From the NCBI GenBank assembly GCA_022575985.1, contig JAKSXM010000231.1, positions 4,652,501-4,716,500 on the forward strand: a stretch of DNA of 64,000 nt, written 5' to 3'. The number at the start of each line of letters is the position of its first letter. Position 1 is the stretch's first letter. This document shows positions 1 through 12,519 of the stretch, one piece after another. This DNA is from Anagrus nilaparvatae (lineage: Eukaryota > Arthropoda > Insecta > Hymenoptera > Mymaridae). The translations under genes were made by a program, and so were the position numbers. Under the pieces are notes generated by a model. It saw only the letters and a list, made by a program, of their open reading frames with translations, was not told where the DNA came from and searched no databases.

Positions 1-217
1 GCCATTTTGAAAATAAGAAAAAAAAATAAATAAAAAAATGTTTAGTAACTTAAAATCTGCTAAATGCCAATTTTGAAAAAATAATCTCAATTTTTTCTAC
101 CCGAAAAACCTATCCAGAAAAAGTAACGTTTTTTTGTTCTCCAATTGTATCTGCCACCTTAATTGCCTATAATTAAACTTTATACTTTTACGGAGTGCAC
201 GTAATTAAAATTATGCT

Positions 218-470
218 AAATACCGTCAAAGACGGGTAGAGTGAAGCTGATCATTTTAGAAAAAAGTCTAAGTAATTTTTTAAAATTGAGGTATTGAAAG
301 TTTTTATTGGATTAAGTTTAATATTTATATGTAAATGAGAAAATGAAAAATATATAATTGAGAACATAAAGATTGACCGATAAAAAAAAATCAAAAGTCT
401 ACCCCTTTTTTGTAACCTCGTTATTTGTTTGCTAAACAGATCTTAACTAACATATTTTGCAGTATTTCTC
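218..470 (+). repeat. Dispersed repeat family A, copy 1
   Basis: Begins near TACCGTCAAAGACGGGTAGA, followed by 'GAAGCTGATCAT', and ends near 'ttatttgtttgct'. A diverged direct copy lies at 22837-23070 with the same order of landmarks: the GACGGGTAGAG head, a 'gattgacc' block, a 'ccccttt' block and 'ttatttgtttgct'. The head contains a small palindrome (CCGTCnnnGACGG). No coding potential is visible; the element class is not recognised. Confidence 0.6.
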
Positions 471-1480
471 TTTATAAAGTGCTTTTTAAAAAAAATTCGA
501 TAATAATCCAAAACTTTTCTTTCTACGATAAAATTTAAGCGAGTTGAGTATTTTATTAGTTATAATATTCGTTATAGAGCCTAAAATTGAAATCAGTATA
601 AATATTTAACAGTATCTTTACTTACCATAAGTTGGTTAATTTTCATCTAAAATAGTAATTTTTTTTTATTTAGGACTACTTTTTCCCTGGCTATTTGATT
701 CTGAAAGAAAAAAAGTTAATTATTTTTAATTATTTAAGCCTTTATGGTTTCTTAAATATATAAGTATTAAAAATGCGAAATTAATCTAAAACCGGCTAAA
801 ATCGACCTTAATGATCGAAACAAAAAACAAATTTCAAAAAAAAAATAGCGGAAAATGAGATATTGCGATTATATTAAAACTCGTTTTTTCATTTTCCGGG
901 ATTTCCGGGGGTTTTCCGAAAAACGAATGGCAGAAATCAATTTACCAGGGATTTCACTACATACCTGCTTTTTCAGTATTTTTTTCAAACTTATATTTAT
1001 GATTTTTAATAATTTCACCGAAAAACACTAACGCTGGCTAAGAGCCGCCCACCATCGCTACTTTGTTCAAATGTAATAATATAATAGGTTGCATTATCTA
1101 CAAGTCTATTTTTTTTTGAACAGAAAATTAATTTTAGCATTTTAATTATTTGAAAATGTCTCAATTTTCCGAAGCTTAAATCAAATTTACTGATAAAATC
1201 AACTGTAAAACCAATACTGTGGGTCATAGTTGACAACTAAAAAAATCGTAACTTTACTTATCAGCATTCTAAATAATATATAAAAAAAGTATATTTCATG
1301 AAAAATAATTAAATTTTCATCTCCTGTGTGTTCTAGGACACATTTTTTTCTTACATATTATTCTCTTTTAGTTCCGAAATGCGAAAACTATTACTAATAA
1401 TAAATAATCTAAGACAACTTGTTTTTAGTAACTTTTTTACAGTTTTCCATCAATAAAAAGAATTCTGAATAAAAAAATAT

Positions 1481-1702
1481 TTTCTTGTTAGTGTCCAGAA
1501 AGTGCGTGTTTTCTGGCCGCTGCGCTATTCGAAAAAACGCATTTTCTCGACACTGAGCAAGAAAAATTATGTTTTGTCCTTGGCCACAAAAAAAGGATGC
1601 CCCAAATCGCAGTTTACCATCCTCGGCTTCGCCTCGGACGGTAATTTACGTGCGATTTGGGCCATTCTTTACTTTTGTGGCCATGGGTAAAAATATACTA
1701 TT
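1481..1702 (+). repeat. Structured repeat family B, copy 1
   Basis: A compact element of about 220 bp, noticeably more GC-rich than its surroundings, ending in AAATATACTATT. Other copies lie at 18993-19206 and 19503-19724 (plus) and 37924-38118 (minus). It is built of nested complementary segments: TTGGCCACAAA pairs with TTTGTGGCCA, CCCAAATCGCA with TGCGATTTGGG, and a separate 5' arm brackets 'gtgttttctggccgctgcgc'. This suggests a dumbbell-like fold. It is probably a non-autonomous mobile element; an open frame across it is incidental. Confidence 0.65.
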
Positions 1703-4700
1703 TTATAACACACAAGAGTTTGAAAAATGATTTTTGATAAAATATATACCTTTTTTGTTATAAAGCTGATATTCAAGAAGTTGATTATTTTTAGTGGTCA
1801 ATTTTGACCCGAAATATTGATTTCCCGGTTGATTTTATCGTAAAATTGACATTAGATTCTGATAATAGAGGTTTTTTTGGCTCAGGGATATATTTTTAAA
1901 ATTAATTTAATTTGCAAAAAGAAAACGAAGATAAGCTCTTTAGTGTTAATCGTTTAATTCAATAAAATGCGAAATAATTAATAATGATTAAAAATATATC
2001 TTTGTTTTATTTTGCATTTTTATAATTTTTCAACGATGGCATATGATACATAATTTAATAGCATATTATTAAATTACACCATATTAATTTTTAATCAATT
2101 TATTTTTGCAGCATTGGATACAAACATACCTATTTTCGACCATAGATTGTCACATACTTTTTTTTTTGTTAAACGGATCGTTATATTGTTTACCAAATAA
2201 TTATTAATATTTTGAGTTATAATAAATTAATTTAAAAATTAAAATAATGGTAAAGATTTTAAGGGAAAACTTTTTTTTTTAATACCTATAAGGTCTAAAA
2301 AAAAAAGTTTTCCAAAAGATGTAAGATGCATGTGTTAATTTATAAGTATTGAGTCTCCAAAAAAACATTATTTAAAAAAAAACGGCACATGTGCATGTGC
2401 CATTTCTTAGGCAATGACGAGGCAGTGCGCGATGGCAATGCATAAGAAAAACCTCAATATGTACAAAAACAGCATAATATGCTATTTTCTCCTGTATTTT
2501 TTTTTTAAACATACAAATTTTTTTTCAATACCTACAATTCTGCCAATGTGTGGTCGAATATCGCTAATTATAAGAGATCCTCGGTTACAGAATTTGTTAA
2601 CGATTATTACGCCAATATAAAAAAACTCAGTTTTCATAAAAATTCCTATATATTGAGGTTTTTAATCTGTGAGGCAGTACTGGTCTAAATATTTTACGTA
2701 ATATATTATGCAATGGCATAAAGAAAAACTACTACTGATCTTTTCCTTCATATTGTCATTTAAAAATCTCATAGAAAAAATTTGATATTACATCCAAAAA
2801 AAGAATTAATATAATAAAAAGATAATACTTTTGTACAAAAAATTTTACAATTTTTAGATTGAGGATATAAATTATAATGAATTCCCAAAAACTAGAATTT
2901 CGATGTGAAAAATTTTTTTTTGATTTTTTAATGCGAAAAAATTTTCGAAAAACGTGGTAAAAGATCCAAAAAATCGAGTAAAATAGTACTTTTAAAATTA
3001 GTACTAGTTACTATTACTATAGACTTCCATATAAAATAATTAGGTACTATTTCCAAAAAGAAAAAAAACAATAGGGTTTTTTATATTTTTAGAGGGCTAA
3101 AATTTTGAGACAACATTTTCAAAAATTAGTTATCAGATTCGAGATATCAGTAAAAAAGACATTTCTAGACATTATAACTTTCATGTGGAAAAAAGGAGGT
3201 ATATTGCAAGCAAATTAAAAAAGAAAATAGAGATTTTTTGATGAAAGATTTTTTGAAAAAAAGTAAGTCTGATAAAAATAATATTTTATTGAGCAGAATA
3301 CTTCGGAAATATCGCCGGTTACCTCGCCGGTTACACACATACACGCACAAACACAACAACATACTTGTTTTAAAAACCAATTTTTTAGTTCCCTGGGGTT
3401 TCAAAATCTACTTGTATGCCAAAAAATGAAAATTTCATCTATCACAATGGTTCGTCTATATGAGTATACCGAAAAATATTTTTAAAAAAATTACTTACCG
3501 AAATTTCCTCATAATTTTCAACAGATCTTGTTAAAATTTTTTGCTGCACTTAAATTTCAAAAAATAGCCATATCGATATCGATATCATCTGCTATTTTTT
3601 TATTTGATAATTATTTTGTTTTACTTCCTTTTTGGTCACATTTAGTTCCAATGATGGAAACTGATAAGAAACAATTATTTTTTTCTCAACTTTTTAAAAC
3701 AAAATTTTATTAATTTTAAATAACTTAATTTTTCTTTATCACTTAAAATACTCATATTTGTGTTGTTAAAGCAGATTTTATGCAGGATGGATAAGTTGTT
3801 ACACATTTTTAAATAATTAAAGTAAACCACATATTTATAATTAATGATTTTGTAAAGAACTAAATGACAATTTAAACTAATTTTTAAAATCAAAGTTGCT
3901 TATTAGAAAGCTAAACGCCAAGTGGGCTCTTCGTTAAAGAAAATAATAAAACTTTTATTTATCCTTAAAAAGATAATAACGGTATTTTTTGATTGAAGGT
4001 TGGGGGACATCTTTCTATCATATTTTGAAATATGAAAGTGATGAGTTTAGTCAAAAATATTTTTCAATCACCATTTCAAGGTATTTCATCTTTTTTATTG
4101 TTTCCTGCGTCTTTAATGTTTTTTTTTTTTTTTAATGTCTTTCACATAATTTTTTTATGAGATTTTGATTTTTATCCATCCTTTAGCCTTAATTATCTTT
4201 TATACGTGACTGAAAAAATTTTATAAGTTGTTTTACTCATAATTAAGAAATAAAAATTTTTTTTTTCTAAATATATTTTCAATGACCTTCATTAATAATT
4301 TTTGTTTAATTTGATAATAAAATATGACTAGATTTCTTTGGTAGAAAATTCAATTAAAATACTAAAATAGCTAATTAAAACTAATACTGGGTAAAGTTGA
4401 ATATGCAAAATAAACAATAAACATCTTAATTTTTAATTGCTAATAAACGTTGCAAGCTCTAAATTCAATCAGAGATTGTAAGTAAAAATTTTGGTTTAAA
4501 ATTGAATGAAACCATTGAAAATTTAACCAATTTTTTAAATATTTTACCCTCGTATTTTACCATAGTAATCTAGACACGTAAAAGCTATTCTGATATCATG
4601 GCTTTATTACATGCGGGTATAATTAAGAAGCTGAGACATTAGATTAATATCGTCTAATGGAAAAATTCTTTCATAAAGAAAGCATAAGCTTTATCCAAAA

Positions 4701-4743
4701 TTTTATACTTAAAAGAATAACTTTTTTGTAATGTAGAAATAAT

Positions 4744-4751
4744 GTAGTGCT
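4744..4751 (+). repeat. Target-site duplication (left) of the hAT-like foldback
   Basis: GTAGTGCT immediately precedes the element and is repeated exactly at 6049-6056 immediately after it. Confidence 0.75.
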
Positions 4752-6048
4752 TAGGGGTGTGTGGTTTCCCGAATTCTCCAGTACCCGAGCTTCGGGACGG
4801 TCCTGGATTTTTTCGGGTCAGGTCGGGTTGGTCTTCGGGTATTCCCGAAAAGTTTCCGAGGTCCGAAGGTACAGTTTTTTCGTCTTAAATTTCCCCGGCA
4901 TTATGATTACATGAATCTTATGCCGAGAATTTTTCGTTCACGCTTAACAATGATGAAAAATAGTAAAAAAAAAAAGTTTACTAGAAAAAAATTATAATAT
5001 TTATTACCTATAAGTAATTATTTATTTTTTAATGTTAATTAAACAAAGAAACAAATAATTTTCACTCTTTTTAAAATTTATACTGGGTATAATTACTGTT
5101 TTAAATTTGTCATTTTCTTAAAAAATAGTAATTGATACCAATTTATATTTTTAGAAAAATAATAATAAAAAACTTATTAATTTTTATTGAAGATACTATT
5201 TTTTTAAGTACTGAGACTTGGTATAAAAGGTATGTCAATACGAAACGAGAAAAAATGTTGACACACCTTTTGTATAATTATTTTTTAAGTTAAGTCAAGT
5301 ATCAGTACTTAGAAAAATAGTATCTTGAATACAAATTAATTAGTTTATATTATTATTTTTCTAAAAATATAAATTGGTATCAATTACTATTTTTTAAGAA
5401 AATGATAAATTTAAAACAGTAAGTATATTCAGTATAAATGTTAAAAAGAGTGCAAATTATTTATTTCCTTGTTTAATTTACATGAAAAATTAAATAATTA
5501 CTCATAGGTATTGATAAAAAATCTCGGTTGTTTTTTTTTTGTTTCATTTTCAAAACAACCGTGAAAAATATCGGTTGTTTTTTTTTTGTTCAATTTTGAA
5601 AACAACCAAAAAAAAATCTCGGTTGTTTTTTTTCCCATTTTGAAAACAACCGAAAAAAAATCTCGGTTCTTTTTTTTTTTGTTCCATTTTGAAAACAAAC
5701 GGAAAAAAATCTCGGTTGTTTTTTTTTTGTTCCATTTTAAAAACTACCGAATATAAATCCCGGTTGTTTTTTTTTGTTCCATTTTCAAAACAACCGTGAA
5801 AAATCTCTCAGTTGTTCTTTTTTTTCTTCTAGTAAGCTTTTTTTTTACTATTGTTCATGTTCTTTAAGTGTGAACGAAAAATTACCGGCATAAGATTTTG
5901 TAATCATAGTGCCAGGGAAATTTAAGATGAAAAAACTGTACCTTTGAACCTCGGAAACTTTTCGGAAATACCCGAAGACCGACCCGACCCGAACCGAAAA
6001 AATCCAGGACCGTCCGGAAGCTTCGGGTCGGGAAACCGCACGCCCCCA
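4752..6048. mobile_element. hAT-like non-autonomous foldback transposon
   Basis: The ends read TAGGGGTGTGTGG at the left and, on the opposite strand, TGGGGGCGTGCGG at the right. They are flanked by a perfect 8-bp duplication GTAGTGCT. Both 8-bp duplications and TAGGGGTG-type ends are characteristic of hAT elements. The two halves are near-complementary over several hundred bases, including the GC-rich outer block with 'cgggacggtcctggatttt' and an inner AT-rich block, meeting near 5260. No transposase is encoded. The right arm is longer because it contains a short tandem array. Confidence 0.75.
5513..5830. repeat. Tandem array of about 47-bp units
   Basis: Seven diverged units, each with 'ATCTCGGTTG', a T-run, 'GTTCCATTTT' and 'AAAACAACCG'. 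They begin near 5521, 5568, 5615, 5660, 5708, 5756 and 5802. Each unit contains complementary ends (CGGTTGTTTT/AAAACAACCG) and so can form a small hairpin. The array lies in only one arm of the surrounding foldback. Confidence 0.75.
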
Positions 6049-6056
6049 GTAGTGCT

Positions 6057-7519
6057 CATTAATTGTTTAAGAAAAAAAAAAATTTTTTAACTAATGACAG
6101 TAAACAAAAATTAAATAACAAAATGAATTAAAAAATTATTAATATGTGCACAATAAGAAATATTTCTCTCAAAAATAGATTTTTTAAACAATTGACGATA
6201 ATAAGAAAATCTTTTAAATTTAACCTCTAAAATTAAATTAACTACTAGACTTTTTGAAACAAAGCTATAATTTTTTACTACGAAAGATATTATGTACCCA
6301 TTAGTACCGATATCGCCGAAGTACCAACGTGCAGAATAGCGTCCCTATTTCAAAATTATTTTTTTGCTTACAGTCTAATAATATTTTCCATCGGTTTTGG
6401 ATATTTTTTTGGTCACTGAATACAAATTTGAAATCTGTTTTTACTGAAAAGCGTCCAGTTACTTGCAATAGTAATTTCCAAATTAAATTTTGGGTTTTTT
6501 AAATTTTTATAGGCTTAAAATGCTCTAGTTAGCAACAGTAAAAAAAACTACCTCAAGTACCCTAAAATTTATTCATTTAGTGACATCGAAGCCATTTGCG
6601 TAAAAGTGAATATTAAACGATTTGTAAAACCCGCAAAATATAATTTCAAAAGTTGCATATGCAGCTGAGCCGTTTCTTATAAGGGTTCGCGTATAAAATA
6701 ATAAATAAATTGTGAAAAAAGGATATGAAAGAAAATAATATTTAGAAAAATAATAATTTTTAAAATAAAAAAAAATAATTTCTCAAAACATGTATTTTGC
6801 CTCTTAAAAATAAACCATGTTAGCCTATATATATTATTAGAATAATATTTTATAGTCTTATGATAATTGAAATATATATGATAAATAGTATTTATGGTCT
6901 TTATTGGTGAATAATAATATTAGTCCGTAAAGACCGATAAATACTATTTATCATATACATGTTAGCCTATCTTTTTTATGCAAAATAAAAACTAAAAAAA
7001 ATTGAAATCAATTAAATTTAAAAAATGTGTATAAAATGTAATCTCCAAGATCAAACTGAACAGTAAAAACATATATTCTTTAAATTTTCAATCTACTATA
7101 CTCAAAATTATTATGGCCAAATGTTAATAAAAATTTAAAAAAATATAATTAGCTTTGCTTTATTAAATCGAAATTTTTTTTACAATAATTTACTTTTTTA
7201 CTTCACCAAGTATCATAGCTCCTTTGTTTTATCTATATAATAACTTATTTTTTTCAACATCTTTTTTGATAAAAGCAAATATTGAGTAAAGTTATTTTTA
7301 GTATAAAAAGCTTCAAATTATTATTTAAATTAGAAACAGTATTATATTTTAAAGTATGGTGAAATAAATTTGTTATTCTTAAAAAAATGATAAAATATAA
7401 ATTTTTTATTATTTAACATAATATTGCTTAATTAATTTATGTATAAAAATACGATCACAAAAAAATAAGTAATTAATAAAAAAAAAAATAATATGTTTCA
7501 TCATTATTAATTTTTTAAC
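6057..7519. other. Gene-free AT-rich spacer
   Basis: No supported gene. Contains the short inverted repeat at 6872-6959 and otherwise AT-rich sequence up to the TATA box of the first secreted-protein gene. Confidence 0.5.
6872..6959. repeat. Short inverted repeat
   Basis: 'gataaatagtatttatggtc' and its near-exact complement 'gaccgataaatactatttat' are separated by a short loop. It is a hairpin-forming relic, possibly the core of a small MITE. Confidence 0.55.
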
Positions 7520-7527
7520 TATATAAA
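7520..7527 (+). promoter_or_regulatory. TATA box of the first secreted-protein gene
   Basis: TATATAAA lies 60 bp before the ATG at 7580. That leaves room for transcription start about 30 bp downstream and a 5' leader of about 30 bases. The second secreted-protein gene has a TATAAA at almost the same distance (59 bp) from its ATG. Confidence 0.5.
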
Positions 7528-7579
7528 CGTTCAAATAAAACCGTATTCTTGACAAATAGTTTTTAATACTACAGAGATC

Positions 7580-8403
7580 ATGAAGTTTCAAAACTTATTC
7601 TTTTTTATTGTCATATATTGTTGCTATGTAAGTTGCATAATAAAATTTTGAAATTAATTTTTATACTATCTATGCAGATCGATTCAGAACATACAATTTT
7701 CAAAACATTTTAATATTCTATCTTATCTTTAAATTCATTTCAGATTGTTCAAGGACAACCTCCTAGTAAAGCCCAATTGACTGCAGGGCCTAGTGGATAC
7801 AGCGCACGTAATACTGAAGAAATTAAACGTGTACTTCTAAATCTTCAAGATCTTCTAGAACAACGATCCCACCGTTCTAACAATCCAGGCAGTTCAAGAC
7901 AAAGTAAAAGACAACATACAAACAATCCATCCTCTACTACACAACGTCTTTATGGTAAAGATGGAAAAATTGTTAATCTGGCCACTGAAAAAACTACACG
8001 TAATTATAATTTAAATGGTGCTCAAGAAAAACCTAAAATTGTTTTCAATCAAGGTACTCCTCGTTCGAATCATCCCTCTTTTCTAACAAAAAACACTCGT
8101 CTACCTATTAAACATGCAAAACAACCTAGCAATTATCCATCTGGATCAAGTAGAAGACCGATGACTGTTAATAATCTATTAAAAGACCTTCAAGGTATCA
8201 TAAATAAGTATGGAGGAAACGCGCAATTAGGGAATTCTCCAGTCAACTGTAATCGACCCATGAATCAACAAAATTTTAACATAGGACAATTATTGCAAAT
8301 GATTAGTAATCCTAATCCAAATACTGGAATAGATTTTATCCAGCCATTAATAAATATTTATTGTCAATTAAGTAATCAATTTTTGAATAAATTTAGACCT
8401 TAA
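7580..8403 (+). CDS. Predicted secreted protein, two exons (235 aa)
   Basis: Exon 1 is 7580-7627, the intron 7628-7743 (GTAAGT...TTCATTTCAG), exon 2 7744-8403; the join is phase 0. Exon 1 encodes MKFQNLFFFIVIYCCY, a hydrophobic signal peptide; exon 2 continues IVQGQPPSK, so cleavage after about IVQG is likely. The mature protein is hydrophilic and rich in Asn, Ser, Gln, Pro and Arg. Two short amphipathic stretches follow, around EEIKRVLLNLQDLL and VNNLLKDLQGIINKYGG, and the C-terminal region is also Leu/Ile-rich. It has only two cysteines. I recognise no known domain. The first half is basic and could contain processing sites (SKRQH, SSRRP). Gene layout matches the gene at 12520-15578 closely, though the proteins are not obviously alike in sequence. 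It could be a salivary, venom or other secreted effector; that is inference. Confidence 0.7.
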
Positions 8404-8430
8404 AATTGTATTTAACTTTTGTTACATTTT

Positions 8431-8436
8431 AATAAA
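8431..8436 (+). terminator. Polyadenylation signal
   Basis: AATAAA begins 28 bases after the stop codon of the 7580-8403 gene. Confidence 0.6.
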
Positions 8437-11400
8437 TCATTTGTAAAAGTAAAAATTACTAGTCTTTAAATATTAATTAATTCTTAGTGAAAATGACTTA
8501 AAAAAAAGGTGAAAGTCTTGGACTGTAAAAAACCAATTTAAAGAATATGTTACCTTGTCAATTTTTAAGGTTTAACATTCAATTTAAAATAATTATTTTG
8601 AAAAGGGAGCTGATTTTCGAATTTTAAATAATTAAAAATTTTCAAATTAAAATCTGAGGTAACTTTTTGATTTAATTTTTCTACGCTCGATATGATGCAA
8701 AAAATAAAGATAAGTAAAATTTCCAAATGAAATCGATTCTGCCATAAGTTTTTTAAAAAGTACCTCGAAAAAATCAGAAAATTGTGAAAATTGTTGAAAA
8801 ATAATTTTTTAACATTCAAAAAATTTTTTTTCTTTTTATTGGCTTTAAAATTTTTATTTTTCTATAATGGCTGTTTCACAAACCACGTAGCACAAATTTT
8901 TCCGTTTTTGCGATACCTGACAACCCTAAAAAGCGTTATGTTACCTTTTTTCTCCCCTACCCCCCTTAAAAGCGTTACTAACGCAAACTATTTTTAAAAT
9001 ATTTTGTGAACAGTTTTTTAATTTATTTTTTTTTAGTGATATAATTATGGAATATACAGGCATGTGACCTTCAAAAAAATTTTTAAAGCTTATAATATAT
9101 AATTTATTTAAAAATTTTTATAGTTTAATAAGTTATATATTATATTTAATAAGTTATATTATTAATAAGTTAACTATTTTAAGCTATTCAATTATTTAAA
9201 AAAAAATATTTTTAACAATATCTGAAAATACTGGAATCTGGGAGGATATTTCTTGATTTTGTAATTTGCAGTTCATCGAACTCTTGAATTTCTTCAACAT
9301 CTCAATCTTCCGTAATCTCTTTAGATTTTTTATTTTTAGGATGTATTGAGTTTGATTTTTGGAGGATAAAAGAATCACCTTTTTTTTTTATAACTTATTT
9401 TCAAGATTAAGTTATAAATTTTTTTTATATCTTACTATTAACATAAAAATATAAAAAAAATTGATGGAACAGGTATACGAGCGAGTTTTTAAAGATATAA
9501 ATAAAATAAGAATTTTTTTTAAGGCCCCCTTTTCAAAAATTAAAATTTGTATTGCACCTTTTCTTTTTTTCATTTTCTTGCTTAAAAACATTTCAAGAAT
9601 GTATAAAAAAATTCTCAAGCAAAAAAAAGTATATATGTTTTTGAGATACTTTGATTTTTATGGGACGAGGTCGTATGAAAACATAAGCATTTAAAAATTT
9701 TAAACGCGTTTTTCTAAAAACTACTTTTTGAAACCGGTTCCAGTTCTAACTCAAAAACTTATTAAACTATTGACCTAAATCTTGGTACGTTTAATTAGTA
9801 ATTGTAGTTCCAAGTGTTGGAAATAGAAGATCAGAAAAAAGTGGATTAATCAATTTTTTATTCACCATATTAGGTGCTTTTTGTTCTTAAAAATCTACAT
9901 TCTTCGTTTTTGGCGCACAAATGGTCAATTTTTTGAATGTTTGCTAACTTTTAGTTCCAGCACTTGAGAAGTCTATAGGAAATAAAATGCTCTTTTATTT
10001 TTGTATTTCAGATGCCCATAATAGGCGCTACACATGGAACCGGTTTTTACTTTTTTCTTTCAGCCTCTACTTTGACGCCCTCTATAAAATGTAAAAAAAT
10101 TGAAAAATAAAAATAATAATTTTTTTTGTATTCTTTGATACTTTTGTAAAAATTAAAAAAAAAAATTGAAGTTCTTGTATAATAAAATAACTAAAAAAAA
10201 CATGTTTAAAATTTATTAAATTACATATAAAACTGAAAAAGGGGCCCACATAATATACAATTTATGATATTTTTTTTTCGTTATAGCATATAGTCCTTAA
10301 AAAGTGTTATGAGTATTTTTTTTTACACCAACCCACATTGACGTCGTTAGAGGGTTTGTAAAAGGCCCTAAAAAATTTTTTTGTATAAAAAATTTTTTAT
10401 ATAGGGATCATAACCATTAAAAGTAAATTTATCATTCATAAAAATAGTGCTAAAATTTTTAGATAAATTCGTGACAAGAATATTGTACTTTTTCATAAAT
10501 TTTAAGCCAATAAATCGGAACTGCTCCCTATTAAAACTTACTTGAATATTTGGGTAACTCTCAAAACAACTTTAAACTGTTTTCGTAAAAAAAACGAAAT
10601 TTATGAATTCTTCAGAATTTTATCATCATGTGCACATACACACTTGTAACCCTTTTATTTTGCAACATACACATACATACCTATTTTCAAAAGTTTTTTG
10701 ATCCACTTTGAAATTGGAATTAACTTAAGTTAAAACTTAAGATTTTTCTAGTGAATTTGAATGGTGTTTTTCAAAAGTATTTTTTTCCCAGGAATCCCAC
10801 GGAACCATTTATTTTGTTTTTGAACACATTTAACAGGAGGAAAATTGATTTTATTCATTTTTTAGGGTATCATTTTTAAGAATAAATTTTTTTGAATATT
10901 ATTTACAAGAGGCTTTTATATATTTTGTTTTCAGGAATCCGATGAAATTATTTATATGGACTTTTATTAGCGAGAAAATCTTTTTCTTTTTTACTGGTTT
11001 AGTTCAATTTCATATATTCTGTATTAGAGATCAATTTGTACATAAAGGGTTTGAAATTTTTGTTTGAAAAACGAATAACCAGGAAAAATTACACGAAAAA
11101 AAAACTTTTTTTGCCCTCCCAGGCGTAAAACGTGCGCGTAAAGAATTTTCTGTTTTTGTTCTACGCCTAGGTAGGCAAAAAAAATATTGTAAGCACCGAG
11201 TAAATACCATGGGCGAAATACTTTAGACACTTGCGTGAACTCATATCACTCGTGCCCGGCTTCGCCGAGCACTCGTGCGAATGGTCACGCTAATGCTAAC
11301 TTTTACGCCCTTGATACTTAATATACTATTGTTTTTTGATCAAAAATAAGCTTATTATCGAAATATTCCATAAATTCTCAATTTGACATGATAAAAACTC

Positions 11401-12460
11401 CAATACTATCGGTCCAATAACTTGAAAATTGTTCAAATCAGTGAATTTTTATCATAAGACGAAAAGTTTTGGTTTTTTATTGAATAATTGTTAGTCCAGA
11501 AACCGTATATGTTAGATGTATTTAAATGTTTTTTTAAAGTTTGTGGAAAGCTGCTTATATTAAATAGGTAAGTTTTTTGTTACGCTGATTTCAAATTTTA
11601 AGATCTCTACACCGAATAATTAGCCCTAAACAAAAAAAAACTGTATTTTGAAACTTATTTTGACATATTTTATGAGAAATTTTTTCTCTTCTCCTGAAAA
11701 TGATAGGTAGTTTTGAGATCGCTTAATAAGAACATGCAGGGTCTGACCTCGAAAACTTTCTTCTGATGCCAATCATGAGCATCTATCGGTCCGTGTTTTG
11801 TGTTTTTCTACATATTATAATTATAAGATATTGAAAAAAGTCTAATAAAAATGACTGAGTTAAGGTTTTTGGGGTCACTTATTCCATATTTTCAGGTCTT
11901 GGCCGAAAAATTATTCCTAATAACGAGAAACCGTATTTTTTATCTAATTTTGAACGTTTTTTTGACATATTTCATGAGAAACATTTCTAATTGTCCTAAA
12001 ATAGAAAGATATATGTTTTTGAGGTAGCTGATTAAGAATATTTAGGTCCCAACCCCAAAAACTTTCACCTAATACTATTTTTGGGCATTTAATTTTAAAA
12101 TTGGAATGCATTTAAAAAAGGTTTGTTAAGTAATATAACAATTCTCTTAATAAATAAAGCATTTTGCCTCGCATTTTGCTATAAAAAGAGCATTACTAAT
12201 TTTCAAACTATAATGAATGCCAAAAACTCAAATTATATTACCTATTACCTATTCTAAAAAAAATAAAATATAAGTTTAAATAAGAAAAAAATTATTTTAA
12301 TTTTATATATTAAAAAATATTTCAAAACTAAATTAAATATTAGTATTAAATTGATAAAATCATTGTATGATATCTGTTTCTATTAGATTTCACAATTTTT
12401 TTATTAATTTCAGAGAATCTAATTTACATATACCATTTATTGCATTATTATTTTTTCTAA
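8437..12460. other. Gene-free intergenic region
   Basis: No supported gene. AT-rich spacer with homopolymer runs; the only structured piece I can define is the family C repeat at 11105-11330. Confidence 0.5.
11105..11330 (+). repeat. Structured repeat family C, copy 1
   Basis: About 225 bp, GC-richer than its surroundings. It starts near TTTTTTGCCCTCCCAGGCGT, contains the complementary pair GCCCTCCCAGGCGT/ACGCCTAGGTAGGC and the block CGTGCCCGGCTTCGCCGAGC, and ends TTGATACTTAATATACTATT. A second copy is at 40927-41141. Its last ten bases (ATATACTATT) are the same as the end of family B, hinting at a shared mobilisation signal. Confidence 0.65.
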
Positions 12461-12466
12461 TATAAA
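12461..12466 (+). promoter_or_regulatory. TATA box of the second secreted-protein gene
   Basis: TATAAA lies 59 bp before the ATG at 12520, mirroring the spacing in the gene at 7580. Confidence 0.5.
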
Positions 12467-12519
12467 GGAGGTTACTGAAATGTTTTCTGTTACAGTAGGT
12501 TTTAAAATTAAAAACCAAT

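Larger units (their letters stand above)
1..4743. other. Gene-free AT-rich region
   Basis: I see no supported gene here. Open frames are short, low-complexity and dominated by Lys, Phe, Asn and Ile codons. The stretch holds two dispersed repeats (at 218 and 1481, listed separately) and otherwise A/T homopolymer-rich spacer. Confidence 0.6.

Noticed and set aside
1502..1690. Open frame inside family B, and related frames at 19408-19714
   Set aside because: Lies in a structured repeat whose copies do not conserve the frame.
5498..5735. Lys/Phe-rich open frames on the minus strand
   Set aside because: Translation of the 47-bp tandem array with long T-runs; not protein-like.
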